Positions 51,021 to 60,626 of a stretch of DNA of 64,000 nt are shown piece after piece. The translations under genes and the position numbers were made by a program. Below the pieces are notes generated by a model that saw nothing but the letters and a program-made list of their open reading frames with translations, ran no database searches and was not told where the DNA came from. Origin of the DNA: Troglohyphantes excavatus (lineage: Eukaryota > Arthropoda > Arachnida > Araneae > Linyphiidae); assembly GCA_963932185.1 (NCBI GenBank), contig OZ010678.1, positions 22,547,961 to 22,611,960 on the forward strand, in the 5' to 3' direction. Each line of letters starts with the position of its first letter. The stretch's first letter is position 1.

Positions 51021-53098
51021 CGTGTACCATTTCCTTATGCCCCTCGCCAGTTTATAAATATTTAACATTTTATGTCAACGCCATCACAGTGCTTTTAATT
51101 CGCAAAATTGGCGAAGTACTGCTGATATTAAATTTGCGTTAGACCCCTGAAATAATCAAGTTGTCGCACATTTTAATATAGTAAAAAGACTACAAATATT
51201 AAAATTACGACATTTTAGATATGGATAATGTTTTTCTAAATCAATCCCTATCAGAGTATAGCATATTTGCTTTTCATATTTTTTTTTAATATTAATATCC
51301 CAATTTAAATAAAATTAAAATATATACATGTAAGTAATGAAAGTTAGTGTATTTTATTTGGGTCTTTTAGAAGTAACACAGATAAATATATCAGCTCAAT
51401 AAAATAGTTATTTCGAAAGATGTGATTAAAAGTTGAAGAAATTCATTTAACATTACGAGTTCTAAACTTTCTCCATACTCATAATTAAAAAACTACTTGA
51501 CCAGTGCATGATTTTTTTTAATGAAATAATTTTGGGGGTTTTCTTTTTGACCCTGGACCGCTGAAAAATTATACAAAAAAAATCCTAAGTTCCTATTTGA
51601 TTAAATAATGAATTAAAATCATGTTTAATTACTTAAATAATTTTCAAAAAGTATGAAAATATAGTTAAATACAATCTACACACTTCTGGTATTAGCTAAG
51701 AATTTTTGTAGAGCCAGATTATACATAAGTAATAAAACAATCTTTGGAAACTTCACCTTCACGAGACACTTTTAGAACAACAGACATCGAAGCAACTGAT
51801 TTCTTTTATCACAATCATTTTTATGAAGATAACGGACCTAGCGGCGGTAATAAGAAGGTGACAATACAATAACAGTTAACATAAAACTCAATAGACGCAA
51901 CTAGTGGTAATTTTAAAGTTGTGTAGCATGTATGCTACACTATGCACTAGAGGGTTAAGATAAGGTTAGCCCAATTATTAAAACTGGCCGAAAAATAAGG
52001 GGTGGTTCGTTTTTTTAACCGACTGTACACCTTGCATCAATATTGACGGGTGGGGTTGGCAGCCAAATAGTTAAGTCAAAAAACAGAGTTCCGATATAAG
52101 AATGTTTAAAGTTTACAGCTGGCCTTGTATTGGCTATAACATTGAGTGGAATGACAGCCAACTCATTATTGAGCTACCTATTGAGTTCCACACCACTTGG
52201 CAAAAAGGAATATCTAGAGTGATGAAGAATAGGTACTCAAAAATAAGTAAATTGTACTTATGAAGAAGTTATAAACAGAAGAAATGTTAAAAAGGTGTAC
52301 CAAAATAATGGGAAGTAAAAAAATTGAATTGTAATAACTCAGGTTTCATTTAAGCAATCAACATCAAATAATGTGGGAAACCATCTTCTGAACAACTATT
52401 TTAAGTTTGTCAGGTCGCTTTGTTAAGATGGCTTGAACAGAACCTGATATTAGCAATATTAAATCACACGGTTACTTAAATTTGAGTACGTCATCGTACT
52501 CAGGTTCACGTACTCATTTTTAAGTACATTTTTTTTTACAGTGCATACATGAATGTTTCTAATAATTCTAAATAAAATAAAAACACAATTTGAGATTCGA
52601 GTGCTTTATTCAGCATTTTATGAATTTTGCAAAACAAATGATCGAGGCAAATATCAACTGCACTTTAGAAATAATAAGGCGAAACAAATTCAATGGCATC
52701 AATGTCACAAAAACTAACAATTTGCTTAGTAATATAATATTGGATTGCTCCCCCGTTTCATACACACGAAAAATATGTATATCTTAAGATAGAGGCTTCA
52801 ACTACGTCGACAATAGAGGCTTTTAGAAAACAAATAAATCAAATGTACATAACTAGAAAATTACATATTTACACTAAAAATGAATAATAAAACATATGAC
52901 TTATATACAAAGAAAATATCAATGCTAATATTTTAAGTAGGTATACTCATAAAATTCATTTTAATAACAATAAATTTCAATAATATTTGTAATTCAAAAA
53001 ATATGTTGTAAAGAAAGCGTTTATCATTTCTCATTTAACTAACATTTAAAATATATACATTTTTTTAGCAAATATATCCGAGTTATTAACAGATTGTA
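51021..53098. other. Intergenic, between SMC5 and the RUSC-like gene
   Basis: AT-rich. It contains a 20-base perfect palindrome-like hairpin (51921-51940, GTGTAGCAT/ATGCTACAC) and weak inverted repeats at about 52229-52535 (tactcaaaaataagta and its inverse). No gene-like sequence recognised. Confidence 0.4.
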
Positions 53099-53570
53099 TG
53101 TGGGAGTTTCACGTGACGTATCATGATGGAAACTTACCAGTAGTTTCGATTTCTTCCCTACAGCAGACAACTCTGATTTTGTTTGTTCAGTCGCTACGCT
53201 TGTAATTAGGAGAAAGTTTGTTTATAATATTAGTTTTTGCCAAAAAAGTAATATTTTTATTCTATATATGAATAAATTTAAATACGGAAATACTTATATT
53301 TTATCTGCTTATAATTAGAATTTCAACGAAATATAAAAAATACTTCTATTTCAACACAAAAATGCTTCATACACGATGAGAACAACCTATCCCAGTGTAT
53401 GAAGTAAATATTTCTATATTGAGGTATTATTTAACGACAAAAACTTAAAATTATAGTACAGGAACTGAAGTTCTATATGCTAATCCTACGGAACTACTTC
53501 GACGTCGCGGATTTTTCTCCACGTTCGGTTGGAACAGCGGTCTTCTTCTTCTCGGCGTAAAACTCCCACA
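53099..53570. mobile_element. Family E MITE, full copy
   Basis: Starts TGTGGGAGTTTCACGTGACG and ends ctcggcgtaaaactcccaca, 472 bp. Its interior is shared with copies at 3573 and 62359. Confidence 0.78.
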
Positions 53571-53783
53571 TTCATTCTTGGAAAATATTTTGTTTACAAG
53601 TATACAAAATTGCTGTAAAGTTACACACAAAAAAATAAGAGTACTCTCGATCAAACTTTTCAGTAGTTGCTATAAAAATAGAGTTGAATTAAGATATTGA
53701 GAAAATAAATTAAATGACCATATAACATTATTAAGGGGTGCCAGACGATTAAAAACCAATCCATAAGGCTTATTTTAAGTATA

Positions 53784-54362
53784 TGTTAGTACTGTTCTCC
53801 CATCAGGAGAAAGACTCCCGCCAGAGTTCTGGTGGTTGTCGGTTACTATGGAAACCGGCAATTGTGGGAGAGGAATATAAAAAGAATAATTCCATTTGGC
53901 GGAGGGAAGAAACCTTTCTTCGTATTTTCGTCCGTTTCTGGTTATGCTAAACTGCGCTATCTTTAATTTTCCTTATATAATTGTCATTCCAATACGTTTT
54001 TGATTTCCCTATTTCCACAATCTTTTTCCTTCCACCATATTACCGGTGTGATTATATTTGTAAGCCGATTAAAATATGGATAAACTCGCCAAAATAGCAT
54101 CCATTCCAACATCATTTACCCGAATCCCCTACTTCATTTAATTGTCATTCCAATACGTTTTTGATTTCCCTATTTCCACAATCTTTCCTTCCACCATATT
54201 ACCGTTGTGAGTTTATTTGTAAGCCGATTAAAATATGGATAAACTCGCCAAAATAGCATCCATTCCAACATCATTTACCCGAATCCCCTACTTTATTTGG
54301 AACGTTCCGTGCTGGCAACCCAACTCAGAGTCATTCTCCTGGTGGGAAGACAGTATGTCAAA
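53784..54362 (+). repeat. LTR-like or MITE-like repeat with TATA box and a 161-bp tandem duplication
   Basis: Ends carry inverted TACTGTTCTCCCATCAGGAG and tctcctggtgggaagacagta. A TATA-box-like gaatataaaaag lies at about 53875. A nearly identical 161-bp unit occurs at 53981-54141 and 54142-54297. The TG...CA ends and TATA box fit a solo LTR, but I see no target duplication or internal retroelement. Confidence 0.5.
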
Positions 54363-55790
54363 TATTAGAACAAAAAAATAGTCACAAAAAACATAGCAAG
54401 CTTGTCTTAAAACTTTAAAATAAATTATGCTTTTAAAAAAATAGTCACTCATTTAGATAGCCATTTAAAAAGAATACAAATAAAGCAGTTCACATAAACT
54501 AAATAAATTTGGCACATTAAAATTTATGCAGTAGATTTGAAAATATGCCAACAACCAAAAATACACCTTAATTAGAAGGAAGTGCTTAAGAATGGGTAGA
54601 ATACAATAGGTATATCTTATATATGAAAATTAATTACTTTCAGAAATATAAAACTAAAATATTCTAAATAATGGAAGGGTTTAAGAAAAAATGGCACTGT
54701 TTGATTTTTTTTTAAAAATTTTGCAGATCTTTATCATTTTTTTTCACAGCTCTGAAGCATGAATCAATTAGCTTAAAAGTAGTGCATAAAGTTTATGCCC
54801 TGGTCCATATTTGTCGATATAAATTTACTAAAATAAATTGGACTTCTAATTGAAAGTGTATTCAAATATTACATAAGTCTATAGATTTGAAAATCCCATT
54901 TTAATCTCAAATTATTTATTTTAAATGTTTCAAACCTTATTTTCAGATTGCTTAAATAAGTTTCATTAAGCATTTGTTAAATAAATTTAGCTTTGTCCAT
55001 AAAATTATTATTATTATGCTTTATCATAATAACTACCTAAAGACCTCACTGAGGAAATGTAGTGTGATTTATTTAGTTAACTATCTGCAGTTAAGTTAAC
55101 TATTAGTTAGTCATCTGCAGTGGTGTACATAAGGAGAGGGAGAGAGGAGGGGGAGGGGGGGGGGAGATTGAAAGATAGACTTCCAATATATTTGAGAAAC
55201 CAACCATAATAAAGGCATTCTCATTTATTAAATAACTAATAATTTTTACTTTAGTATTGCAATATTAATTATTACTAATTAACAAAGGTCAAGTGACAAT
55301 ATTAATAACTTCAACTAAGGTTGTGTCAAAAGTTAAATTGTCACAAATGAACCAAATTTAGCATGCAAACTTGAATGTATATTGTCAGTCTTAAATCGGG
55401 ACCAAGACAAGAATTACTTAACTAATTATTTAAAATAATATAGAAATCTTGATGTCAACAGATATCAATCTTAATTATTACAAAATACCAAAATGTGATA
55501 ATAATATAATAGTACTTTTAAAAATAATATAATATAGTATATATATTTTTAAATAACATAGGTAGTATTACAATATTTTTACTTGCTGACAAGTATGGCA
55601 TTAATCGATATAGCATACTAAATAAGTTATTCGTAATTGAATAAATTAAAATGTATCAAGTTTAAACATAAACCCCATCTATGCCCCAGGGGAAAAACGT
55701 ACCATATGCTGTTATTGTTGTATGGCTATATTAAGGTTAAAAATAAGTATAAAGCAATCATATATAATAATAAATGAAACTAAGGTAATT
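54363..55790. other. Intergenic AT-rich stretch
   Basis: No gene recognised. A 37-base uninterrupted purine tract (aaggagaggg... with G-runs of 5 and 10) lies at 55131-55167. Confidence 0.4.
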
Positions 55791-55796
55791 TTTTCA

Positions 55797-56335
55797 TCAA
55801 TCATCCTCAATGTGTAAGTTAATCAATGTGTAAATGAATCAATGTGTAGGTTAATCAATTTATAAGTTAATCAATGAGCAAGTTAATATGTAAATTAATC
55901 AATGTCGTGTAAATTAATCAATGTATAAGTTAATCAATGTGTAAATTAACCAATGTTTAAGTTAATCAATGTATAAGTTAATCAATGTGCAAGTTAATGT
56001 GTAAATTAACCAATGTTTAAGTTAATCAATGTATAAGTTAATCAATGTGCAAGTTAATGTGTAAATTAACCAATGTGTAAATTAATGAATGTATAAGTTA
56101 ATCAATGTGTAAATTAATTAATGTGTAAATTAATCAATGTATAAGTTTATCAATGTGCAAGTTAATGTGTAAATTAATCAATGTCTAAGTTAATCAATGT
56201 GAAAGTTAATGTGTAAATTAATCAATGTGTACATTGATCAATGTGTACATTGATCAATGTGTAAACTAATCAATGTGTACATTGATCAATGTGTAAACTA
56301 ATCAATGTGTAAATTAATCAATGTGTAAGTTAGTT
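55797..56335. repeat. Minisatellite, ~16-bp unit (atcaatgtgtaarttA-type)
   Basis: About 30 variants of ATCAATGTGTAAGTTA, with higher-order repeats (for example the block aaccaatgtttaagttaatc recurs at a ~65-base spacing) and a late cluster of gtgtacattgatca palindromic variants. Confidence 0.93.
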
Positions 56336-57720
56336 TCTGGTTAATCTTCAAAGAATTCTGATGTAATAAACAAAGGAATATCATAGTATGACCAAATCTA
56401 ACCATGCTACTTAAAGGCTCTTTAGAGTTAATTCACACTGCATAAAAGTCTAATTATTGATCACATGTTCATTTCAAGATCGGCAACCAATGCCTTCAAT
56501 TGTAAAGGGCGAGCAATCCACAAACGATAATACATCACAGGTCTACCATTTTCATATAATAATATATATATCATATCCAACTACACATATTGAAGCAACA
56601 ATAAATTTCACAGCGAGGGCAACCAGGGTAGAAGCTATATTCATCAATGTGAGTGTTGGGGGTGGGTCTATACATGCGCATGGTCATACAGAAGCTACTA
56701 TGGTTATATAGTATGTCGAGATAAGGGCACATGCTTGAAAACGCACGACCTATAACAGCATTGCCATGGTTGCAATGGTGGATAGGCCAGTGCAAGGTTT
56801 CACACTATAGGTGCAAGCGTTTGGTGGGTAACAGCACACTCAAGCTACGCATACACACACAAAGAAAGGCATACATGAGAAAAAACATAATCTCGTTCAC
56901 ATGAGTGACTTTACACAGGAATGATTTCCGTTTTAACTTCCTACGACTCGAAGGAAAGAAAAATTTTAAACATCTGAAAATGCAACAGAAACTATACATC
57001 AACTAAAAACGAAACTGACTCAATGTACAATAAAATAAACATACTTTGTATAAACATTTACAAATGTGTCTCGATCTTAGTTGGAGAAACTGAGGGTTTT
57101 TTTTGGTACATACACACTTAAATGAGAAATGGCGATCGAGAGTGTTTTTTTTTTTGGATTAAAGCTGGAAAACGAGAAAAGTTCATATGGTCAGGAGTAA
57201 GGCAATGATCCAATAAGTTGCTTTTTAGTTGGATGCTTGTAGCATCCACACCCAAACGGCTGAAGTTGACGACAGTGCTCCTAGGTAAAATGAAGAACCA
57301 TATATATAATATAAATGATTTCCTGAAAAAGGAAAAATAGAAGTTAATTGATACCAAAATGTTTAAAAGTTTAAAAAAAATATTAGCAAAAAGTAAGATA
57401 AAAATAATAAACCCTTATAAAAGCATGAAAAAAAGTACAACCTTTGAAATCCTACCATTTTTAACCAACTTATACGCACCAACCAAAACATCCAAACACG
57501 CCACGTAGGAGGTTATCAATGGACAATTAAACTGACCACGCCTACAGTGACATCAGAGCCTGTTTATTTGTTCGATAATGTAAGAATTTTCCTCAAAAGA
57601 ATTAAAATATTGAAAAGATCGATGGTATTTTTTAAGAGTATGATGTTAAAACACAAGTTACACGTAACCAATGCAAAATTTGAATATAAAGATATCATTG
57701 TTTACTAGTAATCATTGTTT
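56336..57720. other. Intergenic stretch, no recognised gene
   Basis: Several short open frames (for example at 56457-56711) overlap one another on both strands and show no domain or splice context. Confidence 0.4.
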
Positions 57721-57788
57721 AACTCGGGGACAACCTAAGTTGAGCCTAAATCAATTGAATATTTATACATATTACAGCTTCCGCTGCA

Positions 57789-57844
57789 GACTATAGTCGG
57801 GGGCAACCTAAGTTGAACAACTTAGGTTGCCCCCGACTATAGTC
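57789..57844. repeat. Perfect 56-nt palindrome (27-bp arms, 2-nt centre)
   Basis: gactatagtcgggggcaacc plus taagttg, then aa, then the exact inverse. A partial relative of one arm (cggggacaacctaagttgag) lies at 57725-57744. Confidence 0.95.
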
Positions 57845-57864
57845 CTATTCAGTTATTCAAATTT

Positions 57865-58115
57865 ATCCAATTGGGTGATGTGGAGGGATTGAAATTTAAT
57901 ATTGCCAATGTGACTAGAGGCCACGGATTCAAATTATACAAATCACAGCTTAATCGGGACGTTAGAAAGCATAGGGCTTTTAATAGGGTTATAGACAAAT
58001 GGAATAGTTTGTCTGAGAATGTTGTTCATTCTTCAGGGGTGGGTAGTTTTAAAAAGCAATTGGATCGGCATTGGGAAATCGTGAGGATAATAAATTGACA
58101 GGACCAACCTTGCTG
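57865..58115 (+). pseudogene. Non-LTR retrotransposon 3' end (C-terminus of reverse transcriptase ORF)
   Basis: The frame reads VTRGHGFKLYKSQLNRDVRK, RAFNRVIDKWNSLSENVV and VGSFKKQLDRHW to a stop at 58096-58098. This is the C-terminal tail of jockey/CR1-type polymerases (R.h..Kl.k...d.r..fF..Rvv..WNsLp...v.a.sv..FK..Ld..w). No upstream polymerase or endonuclease remains, so this is a 5'-truncated insertion. A more decayed copy is at 62235-62350. Confidence 0.78.
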
Positions 58116-58399
58116 GGCCTAGATCCTGCAGTTGGTCGACATTATTTGTATTAACTTACACATGCTAGAAATCCAACAAACAAGGCTAAACTTTGCCTCG
58201 ATCTAGTTGTCCATTCAATAGTTATGCATTATTTCCCCTTCATAATAATCAAAATATTTATTCAATCCTTTTCAATTTTGTAAAAATAAGCAATAAGAAA
58301 ATGTATACTGTAATTTGCATTTAAAAGGCTAATTATATAAGTGTAAGAATTTATTAAATCACTGAGCTAAAATTTAACAACAGGATTTATGCAAAAATT

Positions 58400-58850
58400 T
58401 CCAAACTGATTACAAGACAACACCACCACCTGAGCTGCCTCCCCACTTTTCAAACTTATACACCACGATGAATGTGAGAAAATTTAAGCCACAATAGATT
58501 TAACATACGCGATAAAAAAATTTTAACGGCTGTTTTACACCCTTTTGAGCAAAGACAGAAAAATATAGTCCTTTTGCATGGTGTTTTATATTGGATGAAG
58601 TGCAGACATTCTAGTTTTAAAACCACATTTATGGCTTTCAAAAAATATACCTAGCATACTTTATCGTCATTATTGGCATTTATAATTGGTGAAGGCTCAA
58701 GATCTCTCTAGAACAAAAACTTAGGAACACATTTGAACTGCAATCAGATGACAAGGATACCACCACCTGAGCTACCATCCCACTTTCAAACTTATGCACC
58801 ATGATAAATGTGAGAAAATTTAAGTCAGGATAGATATAACACCCACCCAC
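58400..58850. repeat. Pair of ~110-bp diverged direct repeats
   Basis: accaccacctgagctgcc...aacttatacaccacgatgaatgtgagaaaattta at 58425-58505 recurs at 58758-58830. It lies downstream of the RUSC-like stop codon; untranslated or intergenic. Confidence 0.7.
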
Positions 58851-59485
58851 CTTTTCTATACACTGAGTCTTCAGTTGTCAGAACAAGGATTCAAACTTAA
58901 AACATTCCAATTATATATCACATATTGGTCATCTATAGCTAAGATCAGAAAAGTGTGAACACATTTTTAAAGAGAGGATTCATCTTTAGAATGCCATTGC
59001 TTACGCCGTGATACCACGTAAGCAGAATATTATCGTTGATAAATTTAGTCCTCTTTATGCAAAGATGGGCCCTAGTGCAAGCACAGTAGTACACAAAAGA
59101 AGTCCTCAGTGCAATGCATCTTGGGATACTGTTAACAGTTTCGTCATGCGCAGAACTTAAAAACCGGTAGGAGCGCACAAAAAAACTCATCTGTGCAATA
59201 TATCTCGGGATACAGATTCCTACCCAGAACCAATACTTGATATTTTGCCACTTATGGGCTCCTTTTTTCCCCTCCCTGGCTTTTCATAATACTTAATGCA
59301 CTCACAACAAAGGCCTTAATCTGAACAAAAGGGCGTAAAAATCAGTTTGCTTATATACTCAGATCTACAAGATATTTCAGCTTACATATCATTAAAATTT
59401 ATCGTGGCCTGTGTAGTAGGCAAGCTTGTCCTCTAGACACATTACTTAAATAAAATATTTATAAACAAAAATACCTGTAATTAAT

Positions 59486-60626
59486 TTAGTCCGTAGGGAA
59501 TCGCAAATCCCTGTTGACCGACTTCGTCCTAGAGCCTGTTTTCTGCACCGGAATCATCGACTTGGGCTGCATGCCCTTGCCAAACTTCAGCATGGGTATC
59601 TGCGACCTCCTCTTCTCGCTCTCGCCTGGCGATGGCACATCGGGCGACGCCGCCTTGGCTTCACTGCTGGCGGCATACACTCCTGACCTCCCCTGAGATC
59701 TCCTGCTTGGCGGCGTCTGAAGTGACTTAGTTGGCGTTTTCGGAACAACCCCATCCTTTGCTCTGGGAGGGGAGGGCGAAGACACCTTCTTCTTTGACTT
59801 AGAGCTGCTGGATATGGTTTGCTTGGCGGCCACCGTTGCTTTCACCGCCGGAGTCTTGCTCATCGCCTGCTTGTTGATCCCGTGTGAGATCTTCTCCCAC
59901 TTCTGCCTGAGCATCTTGAATTGCTGGCCTTCTTTGACGTCCACGCTGGGGGACTCGTCGTGGGCGGGGGCGGCGGCCATCTGGTTCTGGTGGTCTATCT
60001 GCGAACTGCACCCGCTGTCAGTGCTGGAGCAGAGCAAGAGCCGCGGGTTCTGGTCGATGTCCCGAGGCAGCAGAGTGTCCCGCAGGAAATTAGGCGGTGC
60101 CTGGTTCTTCTTCTTGTGGTAGTGACTTGGAATATTGAATTCCTCTGCGAACTTCGCATTCGGGAATGGGTTGATGGTGATCCCCGGCCACACCTGGCAT
60201 TCGTCCGCGTTGCTTCTGTCGGCTTCGCCACGGATGTTCATTAAATTATTGCAGGGAGATAGCGCATGGCTGTGCTTGGTCTTCAGACTGAAATCGTTGA
60301 TTTTATTTGCGTGCTTCTGAGGACTGAACTGCAAGTTCAGGTCTGAAGGCTCCTTAGGGCTCTTCGGGTCAGGTTGGTATTCGGGTCTGAAGTTTCCCTC
60401 GTCGTATTTCTTCCAGTTATCCCCCGATGTGACCTTTGTCTCGAAGGTGATGTCAAGGTTGAAGGGGAGGTTGGAGAGGGGGCTGACTAGTTCTTTTAGT
60501 TCGTGACGCAGGTGTACCGCTGCGGGTAGGGCCAGCAAGCTCAGCAGGGCTGTCGGGTGGTAGTGGTGACAGATGAGGGACTGGCAAGCACAGAGGTGAC
60601 CCAGCCACCATTCAAAGCAGCCAAGA
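59486..60626 (-). CDS. RUSC-like terminal exon (RUN C-terminus plus disordered tail)
   Basis: The acceptor TTTAAG lies inside a longer open frame whose upstream Met (60655) is intronic, so the true exon starts at 60626. It begins LGCFEWWLGHLCACQSLICH, completes the RUN domain within ~75 residues, then runs as an acidic/polar linker and a basic Ser/Pro-rich tail (SSSSKSKKKVSSPSPPRA) to a stop at 59486-59488. Base composition is much richer in G+C than the flanking DNA. Open frames on the other strand and in other frames here are shadows of this exon. Confidence 0.88.

Noticed and set aside
55797..56335. CRISPR-like array of short repeats
   Set aside because: Units are contiguous and variable with no unique spacers, in an animal genome; it is a minisatellite.
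56457..56795. Open frames on both strands with His/Thr-rich products
   Set aside because: They overlap each other and have no homology or splice signals I can recognise.
59814..60320. Several open frames on the plus strand and in other minus frames
   Set aside because: They are shadows of the G+C-rich RUSC-like terminal exon; no domain or splice context.
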